From positions 1 to 64,000 of the forward strand of contig JAILRB010000024.1 in the NCBI GenBank assembly GCA_024698585.1: 64,000 nt of DNA, given 5' to 3'. A model generated the notes under the pieces. The model was not told where the DNA came from. It searched no databases and was given only the letters and a program-made list of their open reading frames with translations. The stretch is from Eubacterium sp. (GTDB lineage: Bacteria; Bacillota; Clostridia; Lachnospirales; Lachnospiraceae). Positions 44,579 to 53,577 of this stretch are shown here, in pieces (the stretch's first letter is position 1; each line of letters begins with the position of its first letter). A program made the translations under genes and the position numbers.

Positions 44579-45605
44579 AAGAATAAGTGTGGCTATTGCT
44601 ACTTATAACGGAGAAAAATATATAGAAGAACAATTAACAAGCATTATCAAACAGACTGTTCCGCCAGATGAAATAATTATAAGTGATGATGGTTCAAATG
44701 ACTGTACGTTAGAAGTGATAGAAAATATATGTCAATCATATTCCAATATGAGTATTAGTATTCTTACAGATAATCCAAGACATGGGATAGGTGGGAATTT
44801 CGAGTGGGCAATAACTCATACAACGGGGGATATTATTTTTATTTGTGGACAAGACGATATATGGAGTTCGACTAAAGTAGAAAAGGTGATTGATGTTTTT
44901 AGAGATTTTCCTAATGCCAAAGTAGTTTGTCATGATTTTTCTATGATAGATGCGAATTCTTCACCAATTCAATTTGATGCGGATTATTTATTTAAAAAAA
45001 TTTCACTTAATGATGGAGAAGTTTGTCATATTTCACAAAACGAATATTTAGAATCAGCTATATCAGGCGTCTTGATTCCGGGGTTTTCAATTTGTATTTC
45101 TAAAGATCTTGCAAAAAAATGTATGCCAATTCCAATGAATAGTATGGAGGATAAGTGGTTAGCTTTTTGTGGTTTGGTTGAGAATGAAGTTTATTACATA
45201 AATGAAATATTAACTCTATATCGTATCCATGATAGTACAATTCATTCAGTTGATACTAGTTTGGTTAGAAGAATCAAAAAAAACTTGAGTAGAATTGCTA
45301 AAAAAAATAATGAAAGCTATGACGTTCTTAAGTTTTCAGACGCCGCAATTGCGTATTTAAAAAGAAGTGGTTCTACGACAGAAATTAGTGATGCGACTAG
45401 AAATGTATTCTATGTTCGTAAAGTGGGAGCAGAAATAATTGATGCGGTTTCAAGTTCCAGGATAATTGGGAGTTATAAATTAATAAAACTATATTGTACA
45501 AGCAAACGTTATAGGAAATCAGGGGGGAAGGATTTTCTGATTCAATTAATGAACATATTAATGTATAGTAAGAAAACAAGGTTGTTACAACTGAAACGTA
45601 TGTAA
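44571..45605 (+). CDS. Glycosyltransferase family 2 (rhamnosyltransferase-like)
   Basis: A 344-residue GT-A enzyme: ISVAIATYNGEKYIEEQLTS, IISDDGSNDCTLEV, and DIIFICGQDDIWSSTKVE, where Q-D-D takes the DxD place as in rhamnosyl/deoxysugar transferases of this type. It directly follows the amino-deoxysugar block and is the best candidate to transfer that sugar (inference). A C-terminal basic stretch may bind the membrane. Confidence 0.9.
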   Translation: MNKRISVAIATYNGEKYIEEQLTSIIKQTVPPDEIIISDDGSNDCTLEVIENICQSYSNMSISILTDNPRHGIGGNFEWAITHTTGDIIFICGQDDIWSSTKVEKVIDVFRDFPNAKVVCHDFSMIDANSSPIQFDADYLFKKISLNDGEVCHISQNEYLESAISGVLIPGFSICISKDLAKKCMPIPMNSMEDKWLAFCGLVENEVYYINEILTLYRIHDSTIHSVDTSLVRRIKKNLSRIAKKNNESYDVLKFSDAAIAYLKRSGSTTEISDATRNVFYVRKVGAEIIDAVSSSRIIGSYKLIKLYCTSKRYRKSGGKDFLIQLMNILMYSKKTRLLQLKRM

Positions 45606-45637
45606 AACAATTATTCTGAATGTTAAGGGGAAAATAA

Positions 45638-46639
45638 ATGGGAAAAAATCGAGTAAGTGTTTTAGTGACATTCTATAATCAAGAAATGTATGTGGAGAGA
45701 GCATTAAAGAGTATATTAAAACAAAAAACAGATTTTGGTGTAAGAATACTTGTTGGTGATGATGCTTCATCTGATGGAACGCGCAAAATAATTCAGAGAT
45801 TGATGGAAGAGAATCCAAATCAAATTGAATTGTTTGTTATGGATAAAACAAATAATAATGATGTTCCAGGATTTAGAGCATCAAGAAATAGATTAAATCT
45901 TCTTAAACATGTTGAAACAGAGTACTTTATATTTTTAGATGGTGATGATTATTTCACATATGATAGGAAGTTGGAGGAACAAGTAAAAATATTAGATGAT
46001 GCTAATAATAAAGATTGTATTGCTTGTGGCCATAATATTGAGTATTTAAATTCAGATGGATGGAAAAAGACAATGGTTCCACCTAAGTATGTCGAGGCAA
46101 AGTATAATGGAAAAAAATATTGGAGCAAAATGTATTTTCACACAAATACATTGTTAATAAGGAGCAAAGTGATTAAATCAATACCTCAAAAATTAGTCGA
46201 AAACAACTTCAATGATAATTTAATCACTTTTTTATTGATTCAAAAGGGAAAATTGTATTATGTTCCAAAAGCATGGGCCGTATATTATCAAACTGGAAAT
46301 GGAATCTGGACAAGTAATAATAGAATTGTGAATTGTATTAGGGATTTAATTGTTTATGATTTATGTAATAAAATAAATCCGTCAATGAAAAGAGCTTCAT
46401 CTCGTAGATTCACAGGGAGTTGGAAAACATTGTTCAAGAAAAGAAAGGAAATAAAGGCAGATGACTTAGAGTTACTTAGCGTTGAGGCGTATGAAAAAGA
46501 TCTTTGTAATGCATATAAGTGGATTCATTATTCTGAGTTAGGAATAATAGAAAAATTAAATTTGTGCATAAAAGTAATTTGCATCTGTTGGAAAAGCTCT
46601 GTGAAAAATATGGCGTTTAAAGTTTTATTTAGGAAATAA
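45638..46639 (+). CDS. Glycosyltransferase family 2
   Basis: A 333-residue GT-A enzyme: RVSVLVTFYNQEMYVERALK, VGDDASSDGTRKII, and EYFIFLDGDDYFTYDRKL (DxD). AAGGGG precedes ATG 45638. It is the last intact gene of the polysaccharide operon; no intrinsic terminator is seen before the insertion-sequence remnant that follows. Confidence 0.9.
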   Translation: MGKNRVSVLVTFYNQEMYVERALKSILKQKTDFGVRILVGDDASSDGTRKIIQRLMEENPNQIELFVMDKTNNNDVPGFRASRNRLNLLKHVETEYFIFLDGDDYFTYDRKLEEQVKILDDANNKDCIACGHNIEYLNSDGWKKTMVPPKYVEAKYNGKKYWSKMYFHTNTLLIRSKVIKSIPQKLVENNFNDNLITFLLIQKGKLYYVPKAWAVYYQTGNGIWTSNNRIVNCIRDLIVYDLCNKINPSMKRASSRRFTGSWKTLFKKRKEIKADDLELLSVEAYEKDLCNAYKWIHYSELGIIEKLNLCIKVICICWKSSVKNMAFKVLFRK

Positions 46640-46781
46640 TTGTAAATAGAACTACTTTTTTGTTGGATTCAACTCTTGTTGTTTTCAAGATAATAAGTGC
46701 TAAGTGATGTTTCAAATTTACTAAATAAAAAAGTCAGAAACGTGTAATGTTCGTGATTGGATTATGGGCTTTTAGCGAGAC
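46640..46781. other. Spacer between polysaccharide operon and IS remnant
   Basis: AT-rich, with no gene, terminator or clear target duplication visible. Confidence 0.4.
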
Positions 46782-46866
46782 TGTAAAATTTTTGTGTAAA
46801 CTAAATAAGGATATGAGTCCTCTTGGATTAATGTTAAAAAAAATATTAGTTCAGGAGGATTTTTTT

Positions 46867-47690
46867 ATGGCAAGACAAAGAAAACTTTCGCCAGAACGCA
46901 AAGCGTTCATTAACAGTTTACTTGAGCATTATTAGCCCAACGATGCAGCTGATGTACAGGACATGCCCAAAGATTTATTGGGAGATACCCTTCAGGGAAT
47001 GCTTGAAGCAAAAATGGATGAGCCTCTGGGGTATTACAAGTATGATTACAAAGAAAAGGAAACAACGGACAGTCGAAATGGCTTTAGCAAAAAGACTGTC
47101 ACTTCTTCTATAGGACCAATTACATTGGACATTCCACGTGATCGTGAAGGCTCGTTTGAACCACAGGCATTAAAAAGGTCGAGGACATCATGATTGTATC
47201 CGTTGATGGTCTGACTGGTTTTGGAGATGCAATTCATGCAGTGTTCCCTAAAGCAGAAATACAAAGATGTATTGTTCATCAAATCAGATACACAACAAAG
47301 TGTGTATCCTACAAGGATATCAAAGCTTTCATAAAGGATTTAAAACTTGTGTATAAAGCAGATACGGAAGAATTAGCGCTGGAGGCCTTGGATTCCTTAG
47401 AAGAAACTTGGGGATCCAAGTATCCATCATCCATAGCATCATGGCGAAATAACTGGCCACAGCTTTCAACGTATTTTAAATATCCGGGAGAAATAAGAAA
47501 GCTGATATATACGACTAATCCCATTGAAAACTTCAATCGTGGACTGCGGAAAGTTACAAAATCAAGAACCATCTTCCCAACCGATGATGCCCTGTTTAAG
47601 TCCCTTTATCTGGCAATGATGGATATCACTAAGAAATGGACCGGGAAAGCGTGGTGTTGGGGACAGACGCCTGACTGCCTGTAGTTTCTA
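46867..47690 (+). pseudogene. IS256-family transposase remnant
   Basis: AGGAGGA precedes ATG 46867. The frame starts MARQRKLSPERKAFINSLLE, meets TAG at 46933-46935, and continues in the same phase (DMPKDLLGDTLQGMLEAKMD ... TSSIGPITLDIPRDREGSFE) to 47193. A large deletion then joins it, out of phase, to VEDIMIVSVDGLTGFGDAIH and the C-terminal half, where LIYTTNPIENFNRGLRKVTK and MMDITKKWTG are plain. The end is degraded after WGQT. Part of the DDE catalytic region is missing, so it cannot transpose unaided. Confidence 0.92.
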
Positions 47691-47705
47691 TGCTAGATAA
47701 TAGAC

Positions 47706-47740
47706 AAGGGCTGAATAGCATTTCATGCTATTCAGCCCTT
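47706..47740. repeat. Perfect 15-bp inverted repeat near the IS right end
   Basis: AAGGGCTGAATAGCA and its exact complement around TTTCA. There is no T run, so it is a strong hairpin rather than a proper terminator. It could block outside transcription entering the element from the right. Confidence 0.7.
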
Positions 47741-47824
47741 ACCACTTTTCTAAAACTAATATGAAAACCCAAAGATTTTTTCGTTAATCCAAGGGGGTTA
47801 CACAAAATAATTTACATTCCTCTT

Positions 47825-48801
47825 TTAGTGTTTATTTACAAATATATTATATGGTAACGATAAATCCAATTCAATTTGATTTCCCATCTCTAAAAGATGA
47901 TCTTGTGAGAAATAATACATATACCCCCCCTGCGAGGTAAAAGTTAATTCTCCAAAATAAATTTTGCCGTTAATGTTATATAAATCTACACGTAATTGAG
48001 GATGCCCCTTGCTTAGGATTGATGCAAATTCGAGCATTTTCTCCCAGTTTGGGGGCATAGGGAGTTTAAGTCTTTTAGTGGGGGCACTCATATATTCTGT
48101 ATGCTGATTCCACTTAAGATCATAATAATCGAGTGTATATTTTTTTCTGTTATTTTTCGGTCATACACCACTAAACAACTATAAGGTTGTCCGTTGAAAC
48201 ACCAAATTTTATAATCGACCATTGATGAAGAAAAATCTAAAGATGACTCTTCTTTTAATAATTGTTCTGCGATTATACAGTTTTGGATAAGTTGGTAATG
48301 CGGTTCAGCGGAGTTTTTTCCATAATCTCTTTCGGAAAGCCATAAATCTAATGTTTTTCTTAGAGCTTCTTTATCTATTGCATTTTTTCCACCATTTTGT
48401 TTTGTGATTAAAAGAATATTTCCGCATCCGTTATTGCTTTTTAAGACAAATTCATCAGGTAAAGTGTCCCAATCTTTAAGAACATCTTCAGACGAGTTCC
48501 ATTTGCCATATAGTGGAATTAAAATATCTTTTAAACCGCAGCTAGAAACGTATTCTCTGACCCGATACTTATCTGCCAATTTAGCCCAAAGAAAAGGATT
48601 TTCATGAAATTTTAACCAGTTTATTTTCTCGTTTACATCTTTGGGATGGTTCCAATCTATTTTTCTATGAAAGGTCTGAAAAAAAATACGATTAGCTAGC
48701 CACTTTGGATTAGTTTGTATTTTTCTATTTATTAGTTTTCGATATATTATGTAAACAGGATAAGCAAATTTTTTGAGTTTGTTTTTGTTTTGTTGATTCA
48801 T
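47825..48801 (-). pseudogene. TupA-like ATP-grasp protein, frameshifted at a 7-A run
   Basis: Two minus-strand frames form one gene. The first (48801 to 48088) has YKRVREYV-like KYRVREYVSSCGLKDILIPL, FVLKSNNGCGNILL (ATP-grasp lysine and glycine loop) and SSSMVDYKIWCFNGQPYSCL. At the run of seven T on the plus strand (48140-48146) the frame is lost. One added A restores EKKYTLDYYDLKWNQHTEYM and joins the second frame, APTKRLKLPMPPNWEKM through VDLYNINGKIYFGELTFTSQ, the ATP-grasp metal-binding end. Intact relatives of the TupA family assemble or modify surface polymers. GAGGTG precedes ATG 48801. Genetic slippage, recent decay or a sequencing error are all possible. Confidence 0.85.
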
Positions 48802-48868
48802 TTATAACACCTCTCAATATGATTAATAAATAATATGAAGACACATTGCAAGAAATATTTCTGCTAGC

Positions 48869-49909
48869 TTATAATAACAGTTTATTATCTGGTACTGGAA
48901 TTTTTTTGATTAACCCAACTATCATATAACTAACCATGAAACAACCAATAATCAGTAGTGGAACCATAACCATAGGAGTGATTGTTTCAGAGTCAATTCC
49001 GAACAATCCGAGTACATCAATGACAAGTGGATGAATAAGATAAATTCCAAAACTGTATTCAGCAAGCTTTGCAAAGAATGTACGGAGCTTTTCTTTATAT
49101 TCGATTTTACTCATTCGATTCACAAAGAAAGTATACAATGCACTTGCCTCCAAGATGACATTAGGCATTAGATATTTCGAGTAGCTCGCATCCTGTTTCA
49201 GCACAACTATAGAAATAGTTGCAGCAAACGAAAGAATTCCCAGCGCATATAAGAGGAATTCCTGCTTCTTGGCTAAAGGATACTTATATAAATAGTATCC
49301 TAATACGAAATATCCTGAGTATCCTAAAGCAAAATGAAAGTTCGTTTTAACATATAAAGCACTCACTGTAGAACCTATGCTCGGTAGCATTTCCCCGTAA
49401 CCGGACCATGCCTGAAAAAGGAAAAATAGTAAGATGAATATCTGCATCAATTGTTTATCATCGGTAAATTTTCTTAAAAACGGTGTAATCATATACAGGC
49501 ATACTAACATAAACAGGAACCAAAAATGATATGGCCCCTGAATGGCCTCCATAAGAATGCCTTTCGCATTTAATGAGGCATATGTACCGTTTAAGATATA
49601 AAACGTCTGATAGATAACATCCCAAAAAAGAAAGGCAATGACCAGTCGCGAAATGTTCTTTTTCAATAAACCGGATATGGTGATGTTCTTCATTGGATCC
49701 AAAAAGAAACGTCCGGAAATCATTACAAAGATTGGCACCTGCCAGGTTACCGCTGCACCGCAGATTGTATAATAGGTCCAGTGCCAGTTCCCCAGAGAAA
49801 AAAGTTCATCCTGTGGAACGTGAACAGAGATTACTGCCAGTAAGGCAATAATTCGTAAAATGTCCAGTTCGGTATATCTATGTTTTGAAGTTTGTCTTGT
49901 CTCGTTCAT
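48869..49909 (-). CDS. Membrane acyltransferase, family 3
   Basis: A 346-residue membrane protein with about ten spans and the start RYTELDILRIIALLAVISVH, then TWQVPIFVMISGRFFL. The internal duplex of short loops and the last helix pair fit O-acetyltransferases of the OafA/WecH type. GGAGC precedes ATG 49909. It is divergent from a second acyltransferase across 138 bases. The acceptor is presumably a surface polymer. Confidence 0.9.
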   Translation of the reverse strand: MNETRQTSKHRYTELDILRIIALLAVISVHVPQDELFSLGNWHWTYYTICGAAVTWQVPIFVMISGRFFLDPMKNITISGLLKKNISRLVIAFLFWDVIYQTFYILNGTYASLNAKGILMEAIQGPYHFWFLFMLVCLYMITPFLRKFTDDKQLMQIFILLFFLFQAWSGYGEMLPSIGSTVSALYVKTNFHFALGYSGYFVLGYYLYKYPLAKKQEFLLYALGILSFAATISIVVLKQDASYSKYLMPNVILEASALYTFFVNRMSKIEYKEKLRTFFAKLAEYSFGIYLIHPLVIDVLGLFGIDSETITPMVMVPLLIIGCFMVSYMIVGLIKKIPVPDNKLLL

Positions 49910-50047
49910 AAATTGCTCCTATAATATTTAATTAGGTAGAGTAAAAGTGCTATGCTTAATATCTACTATTTTACCTAATCAAGTCGAAGCTTGTAAAGAA
50001 TAAAGTATAGAATTAAGAAGATATAGTGTGATTAGGAAGGGGTTATT
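49910..50047. promoter_or_regulatory. Divergent promoter region with inverted repeat
   Basis: ATTAGGTA (49931-49938) and TACCTAAT (49972-49979) form an interrupted palindrome with the inner GTAAAA/TTTTAC also complementary. This could be an operator shared by the two acyltransferase genes. No consensus -35/-10 pair stands out. Confidence 0.4.
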
Positions 50048-51100
50048 ATGGAGAGTAAATATTATGTTGAAAGAGAGATAAATACTGATATATTGAGAAT
50101 AGTGGCTATTTTTTCGGTTATAGTGCTTCATGTATCAGCACAGAAATGGTCTGAGTTAGATACTGCTTCAATCGAATGGAATACTTTAAATTTATATAAT
50201 GGATTAGTGCGATGGTGTGTACCTGTTTTGATTATGATTAGTGGTAGCTTATTTCTTACAAAAAATCAATCAATAAAGAAGATATACAAAAAGAATATTT
50301 TTAGAATTGTTACGGCTTTTCTGTTTTGGACATCCTTTTATGCCAGTATAATGTGGATTGAAGGAGCAAAGAAAAATGAAGTTATGGAATGTTTAGTCAA
50401 AGGAAAGTATCACCTATGGTTTTTACCAATGATAATGGGGGTGTATATGATTGTTCCATTTTTATATAAGGTCGTAAATGACAAAGAATTATTCAGATAT
50501 TTCTGCATTCTTTCATTTGTTTTTATGTTTCTTATTATGGAAGGAATCAAATTATTGCAACTTAAGAATAGAATTTGGGGTGAATTAGTTCAGAGTGGAA
50601 TCAATCAGTTTCATCTTGATTGCATGTTGGGATTTGCATTTTATTTTGTAATAGGATATTTTTTTAGCAGTCGTGAAAAAGAAATTAAGTGGACTAAGGG
50701 AATATATATTGGAGGATTTATTGGTTTTGTTTTAACAATAGTTTTATCTAGTCTGCTGTCTCTGTATTTACGTAGTGCAAATGACTTCTTTTATGGAAGT
50801 TTTACTATAAATGTCTTGTTAGAATCAATATTTGTTTTTTGTGTTTTCAAGAAAATCTTCTCGAATATTAAATTCTCGGATACAGCAAGAAGAATAATAG
50901 TTCATTTATCGAAGTATAGCTTCGGAATATATTTAGTACATGTTTTTGTACTTGATATGCTAGAAAAGAAGGGATTAGACACCTTAGGTTTTAATCCGAT
51001 TATTTCAGTTCCAGTTATTAGTATCATTGTTTTTCTTATTTCTTTATGTATATCTGCGGTATTAAATCAAATACCGATTGTGAAAAAATATATTGTATAG
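50048..51100 (+). CDS. Membrane acyltransferase, family 3
   Basis: A 350-residue polytopic protein. It starts with a family-3 core (NTDILRIVAIFSVIVLHVSA, membrane His) and RWCVPVLIMISGSLFL, like the divergent neighbour at 48869, so the two look like a diverged pair. GAAGGGG precedes ATG 50048; a terminator follows ten bases after the stop. More AT-rich than the neighbour. Confidence 0.9.
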   Translation: MESKYYVEREINTDILRIVAIFSVIVLHVSAQKWSELDTASIEWNTLNLYNGLVRWCVPVLIMISGSLFLTKNQSIKKIYKKNIFRIVTAFLFWTSFYASIMWIEGAKKNEVMECLVKGKYHLWFLPMIMGVYMIVPFLYKVVNDKELFRYFCILSFVFMFLIMEGIKLLQLKNRIWGELVQSGINQFHLDCMLGFAFYFVIGYFFSSREKEIKWTKGIYIGGFIGFVLTIVLSSLLSLYLRSANDFFYGSFTINVLLESIFVFCVFKKIFSNIKFSDTARRIIVHLSKYSFGIYLVHVFVLDMLEKKGLDTLGFNPIISVPVISIIVFLISLCISAVLNQIPIVKKYIV

Positions 51101-51109
51101 TTTTGATTG

Positions 51110-51137
51110 TGCAGGTGAGAAATCTCGCCTGCATTTT
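51110..51137 (+). terminator. Intrinsic terminator
   Basis: TGCAGGTGAG (51110-51119) pairs with CTCGCCTGCA (51124-51133, one G-T) and is followed by a T run. Confidence 0.88.
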
Positions 51138-51169
51138 TATAACGGTGTAAAAATCACAAAAGATATGTA

Positions 51170-51198
51170 TTGACAATTCTCCGTCCAATACTTATTCT
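51170..51198 (+). promoter_or_regulatory. Promoter of the Rpn-like gene
   Basis: TTGACA (51170-51175), a 17-base spacer and TATTCT (51193-51198). The -35 is perfect, the -10 weaker. Confidence 0.65.
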
Positions 51199-51276
51199 AA
51201 TCTTGTAGGGAAACTCCTTCTAGTGAAAAGTGACGTAGAAGCATTATAGTTTATATCAAAGAAGGAGAACATAAAA

Positions 51277-52104
51277 TTGAATAAAACAGAGCACAGAATG
51301 AAACCATGGAGCGAACTGACTTTGGCAGACCACTTTATCTTTCAGAAGGTTATGATGAATGATGAACTCTGTAAGCAGGTACTGAGTGAAATCATTGGAA
51401 AAGAAGTCGTAAGGATTGAACGTTTTGATTATGAAAAGAGCATTATGATGCGTTATGATGCAAAAGGAATTCAGCTGGATGTCTATGTGAAAGGTGAGGA
51501 TGAGGTCTATAACGTGGAAATTCAGAACTCAGATAATTGCCACATTGCGAAGCGTAGCCGGTTTTACCAGAGTATGATTGATTTGGAACTTTTGGAAAAG
51601 GGAGAAGAGTACGAACGGTTGGGGCGCAGCTATGTGATTTTTATTTGTACTTTTGACTATTTCGGAAGGAATCAGTATCAGTACACATTCACCTACCAGT
51701 GCGAGGAAGTGGAAGGATTGGAGTTTGGTGATATGACCACCCATATTATCCTTAACACGAAAGGAAGCGAAGGAAACATCAGCGAGAAACTGAAAACTTT
51801 TCTGAAATGTATCGAGAACGTATTCTCAGATGATTCATTTTCTGCTAGAATTAAGAAGGAAGTAGAACAGATTAAGTTTAGCGAAATGTGGAGGGCGGAG
51901 TATATGTATTATGAACTGACGCTGAAGGAACATGAGAAGATTGGTGAGGAACGCGGAATCGAAATCGGTGAGCAGCGCGGAATCGAAATCGGTGAGAATA
52001 TCATAAAATTGCTCAAGTCGGGAAACAGCGTCAAAGAGGTTGCAAAGGAATTAAATGTTTCAGTAGATGATGTACAGAAAGTAAAGGATCTTCTAGCGGA
52101 CTAG
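51277..52104 (+). CDS. Rpn/PD-(D/E)XK family transposase-like nuclease
   Basis: A 275-residue protein of the Rpn (recombination-promoting nuclease, formerly YhgA-like transposase) family. MKPWSELTLADHFIFQKVMM opens it; the nuclease core is YDAKGIQLDVYVKGEDEVYN followed by VEIQNSD, giving the D...ExQ metal site. The C-terminus holds a tandem GERGIEIGEQRGIEIGE-type repeat and a small helix-turn-helix-like tail (SVKEVAKELNVSVDDVQKV). TTG 51277 is chosen because GAAGGAG lies nearby; ATG 51298 is the alternative. Such genes are scattered in many copies; their natural role is unclear. A weak hairpin follows at 52124-52146. Confidence 0.9.
   Translation: MNKTEHRMKPWSELTLADHFIFQKVMMNDELCKQVLSEIIGKEVVRIERFDYEKSIMMRYDAKGIQLDVYVKGEDEVYNVEIQNSDNCHIAKRSRFYQSMIDLELLEKGEEYERLGRSYVIFICTFDYFGRNQYQYTFTYQCEEVEGLEFGDMTTHIILNTKGSEGNISEKLKTFLKCIENVFSDDSFSARIKKEVEQIKFSEMWRAEYMYYELTLKEHEKIGEERGIEIGEQRGIEIGENIIKLLKSGNSVKEVAKELNVSVDDVQKVKDLLAD
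51942..51995 (+). repeat. 24-bp in-frame tandem repeat in the Rpn gene
   Basis: GAGGAACGCGGAATCGAAAT... and its copy encode (E/G)ERGIEIG then EQRGIEIG. Two nearly identical units; the exact edges are approximate. Confidence 0.75.
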
Positions 52105-52181
52105 ATTGCAGGAAAAGCATATTAAAGGACGAATAGTCGTTCCTTTGATAAAAAAGAAACTTTGAAGCAAAGGAACACATT

Positions 52182-53363
52182 ATGCATAAAGAATCACAGT
52201 ATTTGCTAAAAACTTTAAAATCATTTATACATAACGAAAATCCGGGCACTTTTTCCGGGGACTGGAAAAAGTTAATACAGCTTTCCCAGGTACACTCGGT
52301 AACCAGCATTCTTGGTTATATGGTGATGAATTACCCGCAGGAAACAGCAGGTGTTTATGGAGAAGCTCTTCGAAAACATTGTCTAGAGTCCATTGGATTG
52401 TATTCGCAGAAAGCGGAGTGCATGAAAGCTCTTATTGAGCAGATGAACCAAAAAGGGATTGAACATTTACTTTTCAAGGGCTTTGTCCTTCGGGAATATT
52501 ATCCGGTTCCGGAACTTCGAACCTTCGGGGATATTGATTTCCTGATTCAACAGGACGACCGAAAGCGATGTGATGCTTTAATGATGGAGTTAGGGTTTCA
52601 GAGAGAGACGGACTGGGAACCGGTATACAGCTACCGGAAAGGTGTGGAGCATTATGAGATTCACACGGATGTGATGGAAGTAGATGTGTCGGATCGGGCA
52701 GACTATCAGAAGTATTTCAGTCATACCTGGGAGAGAGCGAAACTTAAGGAGGGACAGACCTATGTTTTTTCGCCTGAAGACCATTTAATCTATGTACTGA
52801 CCCATATCGCGAAACATATTAATGGATCGGGAGCAGGAATCCGGATGTATTTAGATGTGGCAGTCTTTCTGAAATACTTTGAGGGAAAGCTGAACGTAGA
52901 ATATTTGCAGCAGGAATTGGAAAAACTTGCTTTCAAGGATTTTTCCAATATGGTATTCACTTTAGTGGAAAAAGTTTTTGAAGTGAAAAGTCCGTTGTCG
53001 TTATGGAATATTCCGGAGGATATTTTTCAGGATTTTCTGGAATTTACTATGAAGGGTGGAACTTTTGGAAAAGTTGGAAGAGATGCCGGTTTGATTTCTT
53101 TAAAACAGACCACGCAAGAGGGCGAAGAAGTTTCCAGAGGGAAGACTTTGCGGAAGCGGCTCTTTCCGTCAGCGGGAAGTATTGAAAGTCGATACACCTA
53201 TCTTAGAGGAAAGCATTGGCTTCTGCCGATTGCTTGGGTTCATCGGTTCTTTAAAACCCGGGACACCTGGGGAGAACATTCCCGGGAAGCAAAGAGCATT
53301 ATGAAGACAGATAAAGAAAAGGTAGAGCGATTGCAACGAATCTATAAGGAGATTGGATTATAG
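52182..53363 (+). CDS. Nucleotidyltransferase-like protein (NTP_transf_5 type)
   Basis: A 393-residue soluble protein with the family pattern GIEHLLFKGFVLREYYPVPE, then ELRTFGDIDFLIQQDD, the last giving the G-D-I-D metal motif of nucleotidyltransferase folds. Relatives are common in lantibiotic and capsule regions of Firmicutes but their substrate is not known to me. The remaining helical part includes LIYVLTHIAKHINGSGAGIR. AAAGGA precedes ATG 52182. A strong terminator follows, so it is separate from the surface-protein gene. Confidence 0.85.
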   Translation: MHKESQYLLKTLKSFIHNENPGTFSGDWKKLIQLSQVHSVTSILGYMVMNYPQETAGVYGEALRKHCLESIGLYSQKAECMKALIEQMNQKGIEHLLFKGFVLREYYPVPELRTFGDIDFLIQQDDRKRCDALMMELGFQRETDWEPVYSYRKGVEHYEIHTDVMEVDVSDRADYQKYFSHTWERAKLKEGQTYVFSPEDHLIYVLTHIAKHINGSGAGIRMYLDVAVFLKYFEGKLNVEYLQQELEKLAFKDFSNMVFTLVEKVFEVKSPLSLWNIPEDIFQDFLEFTMKGGTFGKVGRDAGLISLKQTTQEGEEVSRGKTLRKRLFPSAGSIESRYTYLRGKHWLLPIAWVHRFFKTRDTWGEHSREAKSIMKTDKEKVERLQRIYKEIGL

Positions 53364-53433
53364 AATTAACATACAGTTGTCATATAAAAATAGTTCAAAA
53401 AATACAGCGAATAATTTCATAGTGGAATAGCAC

Positions 53434-53471
53434 AAAGAGATGTTTCAAAATGCCTGAAACATCTCTTTTTT
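53434..53471 (+). terminator. Strong intrinsic terminator
   Basis: A perfect 14-bp stem (AAAGAGATGTTTCA at 53434-53447 with 53455-53468), a 7-base loop and a T run. Confidence 0.92.
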
Positions 53472-53577
53472 CTTGGGAAAAATGTCGAATATATTGATGG
53501 AAAAATGAAGATAATTGAATAAAAACGGTTTTATTGTTAGCATTAAACGGAGTATATTTAAACATTTTAGGAGGCAA

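Larger units (their letters stand above)
46782..47816 (+). mobile_element. IS256-family insertion sequence, internally deleted remnant
   Basis: Terminal inverted repeats remain: TGTAAAATTTTTGTGTAA at 46782-46799 and TTACACAAAATAATTTACA at 47798-47816. The element is ~1.03 kb, several hundred bases shorter than intact relatives. It contains broken transposase pieces and, near the right end, a perfect 15-bp hairpin (47706-47720 with 47726-47740). No target duplication could be confirmed. It separates the polysaccharide operon from the minus-strand genes. Confidence 0.88.

Noticed and set aside
46741-46935. 62-residue frame starting at 46747
   Set aside because: It only extends the transposase fragment upstream across the IS inverted repeat; the ribosome binding site supports ATG 46867.
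47825-48091. Separate 88-residue minus-strand gene
   Set aside because: Its sequence is the C-terminal ATP-grasp part of the preceding TupA-like gene; one base restores a single frame.
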